From: Brachypodium distachyon
Lineage: Eukaryota > Streptophyta > Magnoliopsida > Poales > Poaceae
Direction of reading: 5' to 3'
Assembly: GCF_000005505.3 (NCBI RefSeq)
Contig: NC_016133.3
Span: 54,525,237-54,589,236 of the forward strand
Length of the DNA: 64,000 nt
The translations under genes and the position numbers were made by a program. The notes below the pieces were generated by a model. It saw nothing but the letters and a program-made list of their open reading frames with translations. It ran no database searches and was not told the DNA's origin. Positions 48,343-61,300 of this stretch are shown here, in pieces. The first letter of the stretch is position 1. Every line of letters starts with the position of its first letter.

Positions 48343-48649
48343 CTGGGCCACGGGGTGCCTGCTACTTGTTCGTTGGGCCTAATCACCGTATCTGTATGGG
48401 CTGGTGGGCCATAAGGCTGGCTGGGCCCGTCGCAAGTACGGAGATTACGACTAGACGAGTCACTCCATAATTCACTTCGAGAGTTACACACGAGGCCCAA
48501 GCGCAGAAGCTTCTCTGCTCAACTGCTGACACAACTCGTAAGCTTCCGGGCGGCATCCGAGCTTAGTCAACTGAAACACGCACGGTTGATCTGATCCCGT
48601 TCCCCCCGGCACAGGGCGGTGTACATTGCGCTGACCGGACCCTTGATCT
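48343..48649. other. Intergenic, no gene seen
   Basis: Short stretch between the exon fragment and the tandem duplication; no feature supported. Confidence 0.4.
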
Positions 48650-51600
48650 CTTCTCCTGCCATTTAATAAACCTGCACTCGATACACAGTCAGCTTCGGCG
48701 CCCTGCAGCCTACTGCATGCATGCCCTTGCTTCAGGGCTGCATGTCGAATTGCCGTGTCAGCGTCAGCGGGTGACTCGGCCGGCGTCGAATTAAGGTGAT
48801 CCGAGTCAGATCGATACCTCACTCAGGAAGAGAGGGTAGGAAGTGTCCCGAGGGCTCTGTGCACTGCTGAAGCACAGCAATGGTCAACGGTAACCTAGCT
48901 AGCTACCTGATCATCTGCCCTTGACTTGGCAGTGGTTGATTTAGATATATCTGCAGGGCTGATCCGACTTAGTCGATCAAGCTACTAGTATAGCTCCCCC
49001 TGGAATAGGGCACTTAAGTTGTATGTCCCCGTTGCACTTTTTGCTAATAATGCTCCATCCGGAAACTTGTTGCAAGATATCCCTTTTCAGTAAATGGACG
49101 CACATAAGGTTTCTGGTATCCGCACCGATCGAATAAAATGCCCAATGTTATGTCATTTATTTGAGATGATTTTTGAAATGTTTCTAGTTAAATTGAAACT
49201 GTACGTACAGATTAGAATTGTCGACGACCACGTGCAATTTGGACCACAGGAAAAAAAAAAAGCCGATCAATTAAGCTATCATGGCCGTCTGTCTCACCGA
49301 CCGCATATACTGCGAAAATAGAACATCGTGACATTTTAGAAAAATCTAGCGATTTGCATAAAGTCGAGTCTTTGAAAAGGAAAAATGATAAATCTCACCA
49401 TGTTCCCCCCTTGGAAATGGATGGCTGTACGAATCGTCCACAGCTTCCCCCGGTTGCTGCCTTGGCAAGATCATCTGTTAACTCTCGCAACATTCATCAC
49501 GCGATCGAGATGTTCTTTGGTCTTGATATTCCTGGTCACGACTTCCAACGGATCCTAATTAACCGCGGCATTGGATCAACCGATCCCGTAGCTCTCTTTC
49601 AGGGGCTCCACTGTAGAGGAAAAGAGTGCAAGACTTCAATTTGTCAGTTCTAAGTTAGGAACTACAAGTGCTTGTGTTAATTGATCCTGCTGACCAGCCC
49701 AGTCACAGATCCATGTCGTCGTCAGTGTTAAAGAGCAACCAGCTTGGAAATGGAAATGTTTCAAAGCAACATTAAAGCCGGACGATCGATCTTAATCACC
49801 TTAATTTGGTCAGATTTTTTTCTCCGTTTCTTCACGTCTTACAACTTATTACAACCGTATGAATTTTCTACCGTTGGTGCTGCATGCGGGAGGAGTACAG
49901 GATATTCGCACGAGGATTAATTAATGTCAGCAGATTTTTCAACAGCAGCTTGCCTTTGTAAGAAAAATCTTTCCCAAAAAATCTGTGCTAAAAAATCTAG
50001 TGCGTGCAATTAATTCTCTCTAGGGACCAAATAAAATGGACTACGACGTATAGTACTCCCTGCATGCATATCGATCTTTACTGGAAAGATTGCACAGATA
50101 GATATGTTTGATTGTTTATCCTTCCCGTCTTTGGTATACTCACCTTGCTAGCTCTTACAGATTGCACAGATATGTGTCTGTGGAAGGTTCTGGATCTATT
50201 CGTACAGATTTCACGTACGTGTAAACAACTAGTATAGCTCACGCGGTGTAGACGCTGAGAGCATGACGAGAACTACAAGGTCAAGAACTTAGTCTTGTTT
50301 ATCACAGGGATTTAATCATTTAATTACTGGGTGATCGACCCATGCGGAGACAGCGCATATATATGTATCTGTGTTCCAGAAAACGGCCCTTGGAGGGTTA
50401 AACGAGCCGCGCATCAATTGATTTTGTATGCTGGATGATGTGTAAACTAATCTGGGCCGGGGTTGTTTCACTGCTACGTACTCCGTACGTACTTTGCTAT
50501 CTCCGTAAATAAATTATGGTAGACTACGTACGTGCCCTGATACCTTTAACCGGGGAGAAAGCGGCTGCTTAATTAATCACCAAGAGAGTAATTTACTAAA
50601 TATTTTAGGTTGACGGATCTGCTCCAGTACATGTTGCATGCTACTCCTAGATTTAGATATCTTTGCCGGCCATAGAGGATCCTATGTAGCTAGAGTACCA
50701 GGTAGTTTTCACTCACAGCTGCTGCAAGGCAAATCTGGGTCCGGTAAGATGATGGCGTCCTTGTCCAGAGATGTTTGCCTGCCCTGATCCATGCTAAAGA
50801 TCGCCATCAGTGCCTTGATTTTTGGCTTCAAATGCAAGCGTGGCTTGGCCGGCCGGCCAGACCAGACCAGAGAGACAGACCCTTGCTGGCCCAAGCCAGC
50901 GGCAACCGGCAAAAGCGTCTCGGACAACGATGACCTGGCCATGGGGCCCACCAGTACTTGATGGGCCTACCACCACTGGTGTGGAGCACCTACATTTCTC
51001 TTTCGCTATAAAAACCCCTACATTTCTCTGTTTTGGATAAATTGATTTTCAGGAGGAATTAACAAAACTTTGTGTTGTTGTGGATAAGCCTTCGGAAGGG
51101 ACCTGATGATCGATGGTTATCTGCAGTTAAGCTTCTGGCTGGAGAGAAAGCAACTGCTCGATTCTTGCAGAAAGTTTTTGTCCGGGGAGTACAATTTGAG
51201 GCTGCAGATGGCGACCTAACGAACGACCTAATCCCAGCTCCAATCCTAATTAAGCTAGCCAATGGCATGGTATACACATCGAGAGTTAATTAGCTAGCCC
51301 TTGTTAAGGATGTTGGTTAATATAACCTATCGGTATAGTTTACTCGACAGATGGTCTAATTAATCGCTTCGCTTAAGTCGATGGATAGAGCTAGCAATTG
51401 AGTACGTATCTGACAGAATTGTACTCCCTTCGTTTCTAAATACTTTGTCACTGTTTTAGTACAAGTTTGTACTAAAAACACTGACAAATATTTAGAAACG
51501 GAGAAAGTAATTATCTTGTACGGCATATAATTATTTTAGTACGTCGTACTGATCAACTTTAAGTCAAGTCAAACCGAGCAACCAGATGAGTACGTATAGA

Positions 51601-53394
51601 TGAGTGATCCCTGCTCCTGTCGCGTCAGTGATATCCCTGATCCTTATCGAAGGGAATTCGACATGATGCACACTCTTCCTTAAAATACACTCAAGGGTTT
51701 TGGGTAATTCACCGCATGTCGTAGTCACGGGAGTGTCCACTGACGTTAAGACTCCGAGGTTTCGGCTAACACGCAGTAATGATAATGTTCAGATTAATCA
51801 AACTTACTAGCACTCTTGTCTAATTAAGGTTCCTAATTAAGCATGTCACAGCGACATGTGCTCGGACATTTCGGGCCATGGAGGCCGTAGACTTTCAGTA
51901 ACGGTTACAACACTCGTTCTGAAAGACGACAGCTTAAACTACTCTGACAATTTCTAGCTGACGGAAGCTAGCGATCGAATTCAGATTCAAATCAACTCAC
52001 AGTAGTTTCGCTCTGCATTTAGTTACGGATCAGTTACAGAAGAATGGTAGGATCAATTTGCATGTTGCCTTATCTGACCTCGATCTGACTGTGTGCACAC
52101 GATGGCAAGGACTAGATGCATGCACATATAGTACGCATGTTCTTTTTTATTCTCTCGTGATTTTTCCTGAAGAGATTCCAGGCAAGCAATAATAGGGTCC
52201 GTATTAGCTGTAGATAGATAGGATCTGCGCAAGATTACAAAATGTGTTAGGCACGAGACCAGGACGAGAGACCCCCCTCATAGCAGGTCCGACGCAAAAG
52301 GCGGCTGATCTGAGTCACGGCCCATGCGAATATATGAGATGCGATGCAGCTGATGGACCGGTTCAGGTTGCCTGAATTAGAGATGTCGGCGTCGAGGATT
52401 AAAAACAAGATGTGCCGGCACGATTTATGGGTAAAGAACATGCAAGTGATGGAAGCGAGTGAGTGCTGCTGAGTCATGAGTGCGTTCCAACGATATATGG
52501 AGGAGACAGCAAAAGCAGGAACGATTCCGAGTTTCTGGGGTTCTTTTTGAAATATCAGGTCGGTTTCTTTTTAAAGATGTTGCATCAAGATTTTATAAGA
52601 TGGGACAGAATGCGCACTGCGTCGATGAAAAGGCGGTGCACGGAGTACTACCATATAGTTTCGGTTCCCGCTTTGCTAGCGCACCTCACGCGGGCCGAAT
52701 CGATCAGAAATATCAGAACACGTATACTAGTACTAGCTCACATCGTCACTCACAGCCACCATGCAGTTTTTTGGCTAATTAAGTTCCAGTTCTCACGGAG
52801 ACAGTAGCACGTGGTTTCACTCGTTCCTGCGGCCCGCCGTGCTGGTTGAACAGGAACAGCGATGGGGGAGGAAATCACTCGCGAAACTGAGCTTAAACAC
52901 AGATGTAACGACTCTCGTCGTGCTCCAGCCGACATGGCCCGTCGCGGCTGGGCCTCGCCACCGCCTGTCGAGACTGTGCTGCCTGCCTGCAGGCCGTTGC
53001 TCTGCTTCAATCCCCTCGTCGTCGTGTCGTAGATGGCTCTCTAGGCGGTGGACGTACTGTGCGCCACTATTTCATTAGGCGCGCGCACATCCATAATTTG
53101 CTATTCCAGATGTTACATCTTTTTTTCTATAAGGTGCGGCTATATCCCTGATTCTTGAACAAAAGGCCTTACACATCGGTCGACATTTCCGAGCTTTCGG
53201 ATTAGTATGTTCGTGGTATCGCCTCGCTCCTCTCTTCTCGACATTTGTTCCAAATCTTAGATTCAACAACTGATCAATCAATTTATGATCCCTACCTTAA
53301 CTAAGAATCAGACAACTTGACATACAGAACGCTTTTTTTAAAATAAACTCAGTGAGTACGACGCGTCCTATATTTCGGATTGACAGATGCCCCT
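48650..53394. repeat. Copy 1 of a 4.7-kb tandem duplication
   Basis: It matches copy 2 in colinear blocks: 48656-48890, 49395-49640, 50160-50560, 50700-50960, 51040-51330, 51540-51960, 52000-52480 and 52520-52890. The offset is roughly 4.7 kb throughout. Shared strings include gtgtcccgagggctctgtgc and gcgacctaacgaacgaccta. The copies differ by substitutions and small indels that break most frames, so a conserved protein is not supported. Similarity fades after 52890. One Stowaway MITE is specific to this copy. Confidence 0.85.
51422..51509. mobile_element. Stowaway MITE specific to duplication copy 1
   Basis: ctcccttcgtttctaaata at the left and its near-complement (tatttagaaacggag) at the right, flanked by TA. 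The corresponding place in copy 2 (56217-56218) has a single TA and no element. Confidence 0.9.
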
Positions 53395-54407
53395 GTTAAT
53401 TCCTTTTCCTGCCATTCAATAAACCTGCACTGCCCAGTCAGCTTTGGCACCCTGCAGCCTACTGCATGCATGCATCGCGTGCCCTTGGTCCAGGGCTGCA
53501 CGTCGCATTGCCGTGTCATCGTCGTCGGTGACTCGACCGGCGTCTGAAGATACGCGCATAAAAGGTGATCCGAGTCGGATCGACATCTCACTCGACAGAA
53601 GGGGCTAGGAAGTGTCCCGAGGGCTCTGTGCACTGCTGAAGCACAGCAATGGTCAACGATCGATGACCTATATAGCAACCTGATTTGATCACCTGCCCTT
53701 GACTTGGTAGTGCTTTAATTTTGATATATCTGCTGGGCTCGTCCGACTTGGTCATTCAAGTCAGCTCCCCCCGAACCAGGGCACACCTTTGCACTTTTTG
53801 CTAATAATGCTCGATCCATTTTGTTGCAGATACACTTTTTTAGAGCATGGAGGGTACATAAAGCTTCTTGTCTCTGGCATGCATGGAATACACAAATCCA
53901 CGTCACTTATTTTGAGAAGTAGCGAGTATTATATTTATTTGGAAACTTATTTTAAATTAATTTAGTTAAATTTAAACTTATACATGCTAGATTTGTCGAC
54001 GATCGCGTGCAATTTGGACCAAAGGAAACAACTGATCAGTCATGTTGTCAATGGCGTGTCTCACCGATCGCATATACCGTGAACAAATAAATCGAGCCTT
54101 CACGATATTTTAGAAAAATCTTTAGATCTGCATGGAGTCAAGTCATCATCCAAAAAAGAAAAGAAAAATATCACGGTGTTTAATTGCCGAAATGGATGGC
54201 TCTATTCGAACCGTCAACAGCTTCCACCGGTTGCTGCTTTGGCAAGAACATCTTTTAACTCTTACAGCATTCATCACACGACTGAGATGTGCTTTGATCT
54301 TGATTTTTCCAGGCACGACTTGCAACGGATAATAACTAACTGCGCCATTGGCTCGACCGCGATCTCATAGCTCTCTTTCAGGGGCTCCATTGTGGAGAAA
54401 AAAGAAG

Positions 54408-54485
54408 CGGTTTTGCTATTTTTTAGGCGACTGAGAAATAACTATTTCTTAGTCGATGATAATAACTTTTTGATTCAATCATAGC
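54408..54485. repeat. Inserted repeat fragment in copy 2
   Basis: ggttttgctattttttaggc followed by gactgagaaataactatttc matches 42784-42870 closely. It is absent from the equivalent place in copy 1 (after 49620). It is an unclassified dispersed repeat. Confidence 0.65.
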
Positions 54486-55677
54486 TTTGTGAAAGAGAGT
54501 TAATTACTTTGTGTTGGTTTGCGTGAAAAGACAGTCACTGGCATAAAAGACCGTTTCATCATTAAGATGATGCCATGTCAGTAAAATGTCTAAGATAACG
54601 TGCTAATAGATTAGCATTGTGTGGCCTAATGTCGGCAGATTTTCAACAGCTTTCTGTGAAAACTCTTTCTGAAAATCTAGGGTAATTAATTCTCTCTTGG
54701 GACCGAATAAAATGGACTACGATGTATAGTACATGCATGGTGAACGGATCGGATAAAGATGGATCCCTGCATGCACGACTTTTGCTTTTCTTACCCATAA
54801 TTCCAAAGATGGGAGAACATGCATGTTTGCTTATAATCTATGGACGGCTTTGGATCGATTCATACAGATTGCACGTACGTGCATGTAATTAACCTAGCGT
54901 TTACACGTTAAACAACTATAGCTCTTTTCCCGTTACGCGGTGTTAACGCTGGGAGCATGACGAGAACTACAAGGTCAAGAATTAAGTCTAGTCCTAGCCC
55001 AAGGATCTATCATTCAATTACTGCGTTACCCGTCACACAGTTCGTATCATGCGTGTTCTAGAAAAATGGCCCTTGGATGGAGAGGGTTAAACTTAACGAG
55101 CCGCGCATTCTATTGATTTTGCATGCTCGATGATGTGTAAATTAATTAATCTGGGCCGGGTTGTTTCACCGCTACGTACCTTGTTCTGTCCGTAAATAAA
55201 TTATGCAACGTACATACGTGCCCAGCTGATACCTTTAACCGGGGTGAAAGCGGCTGTTTAAACAATTACCGAAGGAGTACGTATTTTACTACCAGCACAG
55301 CTTAGATATATCTTGACGAATCTGTCCCATGTTGTGTCGCATGCTAGATAGATATCTTTGCCGGCAGGGGCCGTTGCTCTGCCATCAGGTACTTTTCACC
55401 CACAGCCCTTGCAAGGCAAATCTTGGTGCCGGTAAGATGTTGGCGTCCCTGTCCAAAGATGTTTGCCGGCCCTGCTCCATGCAAAGATCGCCATCAGTGT
55501 CTTCACAATTTTGGCTTCACATGTAAAAACGTGGCTCGACCGGCCGCCCAGACCAGACCACACCAGATAGGCACCCTGGCCCAAGCTAGCAGCAAGCCGG
55601 CCTAGGCTCTCTGACAGGTGACAGCGATGACCTGGCCGTGGGCCCCACTGATACTTGTTTGGCCCATGCAAAGACCA

Positions 55678-55781
55678 CTCCTCCGGGTCATAAAAAGTAT
55701 CGGCTATTTTGTACTAAATTAAAGTTAGTACAAATTTTGTACCAAGTATACGGCATTTTTTATGTATCGAAGAAAGTAGTA
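55678..55781. mobile_element. Worn Stowaway-type MITE specific to copy 2
   Basis: ctcctccgggtcataaaaag at the left and the complement of tttttatgtatcgaagaaag at the right, with ttttgtactaaa and tagtacaaa inside. This is the layout of grass Stowaway elements. It is missing from copy 1. Confidence 0.6.
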
Positions 55782-57840
55782 CTTATACTACCTATTGTAT
55801 GTTTTTATGTTAAAAAACATTTTGGCGTTTTCAATAAATTGATTTTCAGGAGAAATGAATACCTTTTTGTGCTGTCGTGGATAAGTTCCTTTGGAAGGGA
55901 CGCGATGAAGCATGGTTAAGCTGCTGATGGCCGGAGGGAAAAGCAACTGCTCGATTCTTACCGAAAAGTTTTGGTCCGGGAGTCCAATTTGATCAGGCTG
56001 GAGATGGGCAGATGGCGACCTAACGAACGACCTAATCCCAATCCCAACCTAACCAATGGCATGGTGTACACATCGAGTTAGCCCTTGTTAAGGATGCTGG
56101 TTAGTTTACCCATCGGCATAGTTTACTCGCCAGATGGTCTCATCCCTTAGCTCAAGTCAGATCGATCGGTGGAGCAGTTTTTTTGAGGGAGCAGTTCATT
56201 ATCTCTGATGAAATTGTAATTTAACTTGTACGGCGTACACAATTGATCTAGTGCTAGCTGCTCCGGCCACTTTTAGCCAAGTCAAACCGATCAGCAGGCA
56301 GATGAGTACGTAAACGGGTGATCCCTATTCGCTAGCGCTAAGCTTATCCGAGATTTTTTGGGCTTTTGGCTAATTAACCACATGTCGTAGTCATGGATCG
56401 AGTGTCCCTCTGACGTTAAGACTCCGAGGTTTTGGCTAACCACTCACTAATAATGTTCAGATTAATCAACATCCACTCGGACGTACCTGGCACTCTTGTC
56501 TAGTACAGTAGTTAATTAAGGTTCCTAATTAGGCATGTCACAACATGTGCACTAGGACATTTCGGGCCCTGGCTACACTTTGAATAAAAGATTAGCCCTC
56601 GCTCTGAATGATGGCCTAATCTACTCTGAAAAATACTACTGCTAGGTCATGAAAGCTAGCCAGCAAATTCGGATCGACGACGCAGGCGCAGTTTCACCAC
56701 CGGAAATTCAAATCATTGGCAGTTTCACTCTGCTAGCTGTTTGCTTGTATTTAGTCACAGAGGATGGGTAAGGTTAATTATTTAATTTGCATTGCCCCGC
56801 CGTGCACGCACGCCCCCACAGGACACATGCATGCTGCCGTGTCTGATCTCGATCTGACTGTGTACACATGCTCCTCCTTCTCTTTTTTTCGTTTCTCGCG
56901 ATTTTTCCCGACGAGATTCCATGCAAGCAATAATGGTGCCATACAAATTGGCCATAGATAGGATCTGCGCAAGATTAAAAAAAAAAGTGTTAGCTAGGCA
57001 CGAGAGGATGACGAGACACGGACACCCCTCACAAGTCCGACGCAAGAAGTCGGCTGATCCGAGTCACGGCCGATATGCGATTAGGTCCCTAGATGCGATG
57101 CAGCTGATCGATGGTTCAGGTTGCCTGAATTAGAGATGTCAGCGTCGGGGATAAAACAAGATGTGCCGGTACGATTTTTGAGTAAAGAAACTTGCAAGTG
57201 ATGGAAGAAGCGAGTGGGTGCCGAGTGCGTACCAACGATATATATTCCGGGTTTCTGGGATTTTTTTTAAAGAAAATGTCAGATTTGGTTTCTTTTTAAA
57301 GATGCATGAGCTCAGCTCTCTTGCGCTAAGATTTTGTTTAAGATCGGACAGAACGCGCTCGATCTGTGTCGATGAAAAGACGGTGCAGTTTAATTTATCG
57401 ATCATTGGTTTAATTTCAGGTTCCGAGTGCGTGTGGTTTGGCAGGGGGATTTTTGGAACACGCAGCACGCGTCGAACGCATGCATCCTGTTTAGTAGCTC
57501 CAGTTCTCACAGAGACAATCAGACAAGTACAGGGAAAATGAAACGTGAAATTAACCGCTACGTGGTTTCACACTTTCACTCCGTGTTGGTCGAAGAGGAA
57601 CAGCGACGGGGAAGAAGAAATCACGCGCGAAACTGAGCTGCGGAAAGAGAACATACTACTCTAGCAAAGTAAATCGAACCGAACCTTGTCCGATTTATAA
57701 TATGGTTTGGAAGCGAATTTCCGGCGCGGGAGCACACTTGCCCAGTGGTTTACCTTTCCACGCACCGCATTAAACATGACAGGAAAAAAGAAACGTCGCC
57801 TTCGCACCGCCGTGCAACAGTCGAGTCGATCGAGCCACCG

Positions 57841-57848
57841 TTATAAAA
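57841..57848 (+). promoter_or_regulatory. TATA box of the serine-rich protein gene
   Basis: ttataaaa lies 109 bases upstream of the ATG at 57950. Confidence 0.65.
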
Positions 57849-57949
57849 CCAGGACCGGATGATCTCGGGTATTCTTCCAGGACACCGCCGTGGATCCATC
57901 CATTCACCACTGCCAAAGAGAAGAAACCAGGACACTCTCACACGCGGCC

Positions 57950-58324
57950 ATGGCAAACCCATCCGCCCGCGCCGGCGCCGAGGCCTCCTCGAGCTCCTCA
58001 AGGCCGCTGTCGTCTTCGTCGGCGGCCCCCAAGGCCAAGCTGACGTGCCTCTGCTCGCCGACGAACCACCCGGGCTCCTTCCGCTGCAGCCGCCACCGTA
58101 CTCGGCTCAGCCCCCGCGCCTCGCAGGTCGCGGCGGCGCCGGCCGAGGGGGCCAGAGGCGGCGCCAGCGCCGGCGGGAGGCCCAAGGGCCGGTCCGTTCT
58201 GCGCGCGCACCTGCTGCGGCTGCTCAGCAGCTCGCCTCCCTCCTCGTCGTCGTCGTGCGGCCGCGGCCATCGCTGCCGCGACTTCAAGCCCCGCCCGTCG
58301 CGGCTTGGCCTCGTCGACGCCTGA
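57950..58324 (+). CDS. Serine-rich protein of the CSPTNHPGSFRC family
   Basis: A single exon gives 124 residues. After a Ser/Ala-rich start (MANPSARAGAEASSSSS) comes the family signature CLCSPTNHPGSFRCSRH, then a basic, Ser-rich tail ending FKPRPSRLGLVDA. Plant proteins with this Cys-containing block are named serine-rich proteins. No biochemical function is established, and no signal peptide or membrane helix is visible. The spaced Cys/His residues could bind metal, which is speculation. The ATG lies in a good context (cggccATGG), 109 bases after a TATA box. A paralogue lies on the opposite strand at 62708-63250. Its upstream DNA is the end of the tandem duplication. A longer overlapping frame at 57859-58425 is a GC shadow. 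Confidence 0.85.
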   Translation: MANPSARAGAEASSSSSRPLSSSSAAPKAKLTCLCSPTNHPGSFRCSRHRTRLSPRASQVAAAPAEGARGGASAGGRPKGRSVLRAHLLRLLSSSPPSSSSSCGRGHRCRDFKPRPSRLGLVDA

Positions 58325-61300
58325 GGACGACTCCGGCCGAAGCTTACTTTAGTGGACTCGGTGCGCCTCTATTACGCGCGCACTCGTCTCGTTCCTGCTC
58401 CATTGATCAGTCGTTTGCTAGTTAGCTTGGGGATCAGACACTACAAAATCCAGACTTCCTTAGCACTGCATGTGCGACAGTTGAAATCCATGTAAATCTT
58501 TCCCCGACAGCAATGAGAATGAAATGGAGCCGTTAATTCGTGCTTATTACCTGCCTCATGCATCTTTGTGCTCTCCTCTGTTTTTGCTACTGCGCGCCGT
58601 AGAACATGCTACTGTACTCTTTTTTTTCTCATCTGCTTTGCAACAATTGCTGAATTGAGATTACCTTACTTGTGTCAATTGATTACGGAGTATCAGTTTA
58701 CAAAAATGATCTTTATGTTAATTATGTTGCTTCATCTTTGATGTGCTAGTTAGTTACCAGTGGGTACTGCTTTGCTTTTGCTTTGGTTAGCTGCGGGGAC
58801 ATGTCGCTCACGGGACGCCCATGGAACTTACTCAAAAACTTATCGGAAAGCAACGTTCCCTAGTACTACGTGTTGGTCGCGTGTGGGGCTGTGCCTTGTG
58901 CGCGTCTGAGCTTGTTTTGTTTGTTTGCTAGTCGGACCGCCGTGAAGTCTCGAGATGTTCTTCTCTAATTTCTTTCCACAGCTTTAATTATACCACAGCT
59001 GACAGCCCGGTTAAGTTTCTCGATCGACCGTTTCCCACTGTAGGAACGTGACGCGTGCTGTATATATTCTGCGACTCATTCTTCGGCGTTAAGTTTCGTC
59101 TTCGCAGCAGGACTCTTCTCGAACAAAAAGCTACGAATAAGAAAATCTCTTCTTCTTCTTTTGTGGGGAAATATTTTTTGCGCGCGCGCAATTCTTGAGT
59201 ATCATCAGGATGCTAGAAGGCCACGGGATACGCGGATCTGCTTACGTGCAAGCACAGAGGATATCCCCCGTGACAGAGCTCACACGACAGCTGCTTTAAG
59301 ATGATATCCCCGTGATAGGGCTCAGAGATCCAAGATCCAAACAAACAAACTGCAGCATCTGCGGCCTGTTTTGTGAAGTCCCTGTACACGCTTGTTTGCC
59401 CAGTTCCTTTTCAGTGCATAACACCCCTTTGGTTAATTCCCCATACCATCCCCGTTCTAAAAATACAAGTTGTTTTAGCTTTGTCTATATTCAACTTAGA
59501 TCTTGAGCATCTTATATCTAATTAAATAAAACTAATTTAGAATAGTAAATGTTAGCAGATTTTTTTTAAAATGTTGAGCATCTTGTATCTAAGAGCGGAA
59601 GGAGTTTATATATCATATTTTACTTCCTTTTTCTAGAAATAGAATTGGTAGGGGTACAACAAACCTAACGTGCTATCGTCACTTAAGATTGGACTCGCGC
59701 AGCTTTTGAAGACTACCGAAGTCAGCTTAGCCGCAGTCCTTCCTGCAAGCGTAAGATGTATGTACTAGGAAGAATATTTCGACTTTATGAAACACACAAA
59801 CATGTAAGCTACAAGTAAATGTAAGTAAAATACTGGTTGTGCAGTTTCCCAGATGATTTGAAAAATAAACCGTCCAATCTGATTGCTGAGATTCGTAAAA
59901 GTATGGAAGAATGACAAAATCTTCGTCGGATGAGTATAAATATCGATTGGGAAACAACAACCCCCGTGAAATTTTGGTTCTCATATTCACATGTCACCAC
60001 CTCACCATGTTACTACACCAGATAATAGATTTCGCATTCTCCCGGCTCATAAACAAGAGCGAAAAGAATCCATAACGCATCTTTGGGTTTTTAAATTCAC
60101 TCCATTTTTAGACGAACTTAATTTGCTCCCCTTAAAAAAAATGACGGTAGGTAAAACAAGTGGATCATATATACTTCAGAGTTTCACTGTAATGTGAAAT
60201 ACATTTTAGAATCTAAAGGCATCTTTATTGCAGTAGTTTTATAGGAATTTTTCAGTATTTCAGTCATTAGGAATTTTTCTCTATTACGACTCACTTGCAG
60301 ACGAGGGAGGCACACAGTAAGTCCAGCAGGTTTCTTCCATTTCGAAGAAGTCTGTTGCACTGCAATCAATGCTCGGAGTTTTCGACATTTCCTCCGTTGC
60401 CGTATCGGGCGCAATCAAGGACAGTTCCACATCTCATCAAATCGGTTCACATTGCCCCTGCCTACAGGCTAGCCATTATAGGTCCAACTACTGTTCGGTC
60501 TCCAAGTCCGAGACCCTGAGCCTGAGGGAAATGGGACTTTATGTTGCAAAAAAAAACTTTGAACTTGTACAAGTCCGCAACGTAGAACAAATCGGGAAAT
60601 AGGGTCAAAGCCGACACGACGGGGACATGCCAGTACACTGCACTGAGAAGTCAACTTACGATGGAATCGATCTAAACAGAGCATCCAGAACAAAAAGAAG
60701 AACATAATTCACAACGAATCGACTGATATTTTCCTCCCGCCCGCTTTATGCGATGCAATTGTCCGACGGCAACAAGCACGAACTTCTTCTTAGTTTCATA
60801 CGGAGTTCTTTTGAAACGGAGGGCACGAATAATTAAACTTTCCACACAGGAGAGATCCGAGTCATTGTCACCGTGGGTGAGTCTCTGGCGCACATGGCGC
60901 TTGCCGGCGGCGACGCCTGTTCAGCTATTTGCCTCCGGCGCAGGCCGTTTTAACTTCCCCAGCGCGCGCTTTTGGCGATCTTTTTTCCCGGCTCGATGTC
61001 GCGCTCCCGTCCTACATGGCTTGACTTAGCCATTGCCCCTACGCGATGAGGTGGCAAGGCTACTGTACTGCTAACTCCAGGTTCCGTACTGAACGGATAA
61101 AAAAAATATTCTCCTTCCAACCAATTAGTGCAGAGACTTACAAAGCCTGCTGCCCTGCTGCACAAGGTAACCCCGTGGTGTGCTGCTCGGCTGCCGGAAT
61201 ATATACCCCGAATGCGTTGCTGAGTCAACATGTGCGTGCTTGATGCTGTCCCTGATCGAGTCCAAGCTCTCACAACTCTCATCAAAGAAGCGCTCGGTCC

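Larger units (their letters stand above)
53395..57645. repeat. Copy 2 of the 4.7-kb tandem duplication
   Basis: Colinear with copy 1 from the tcctgccattcaataaacct block to the end block at about 57500-57640 (cagcgacggggaagaagaa). It ends about 200 bases before the TATA box of the serine-rich protein gene. It carries its own insertions at about 54408-54485 and 55678-55781. Confidence 0.85.

Noticed and set aside
50709..50951. Minus-strand frame with a look-alike at 55396-55671 in copy 2
   Set aside because: The two frames are shifted by indels and share little protein sequence, so the DNA is conserved but not as a protein.
57859..58425. 188-codon frame overlapping the serine-rich gene
   Set aside because: It does not contain the CSPTNHPGSFRC signature in frame; open only because of high GC.
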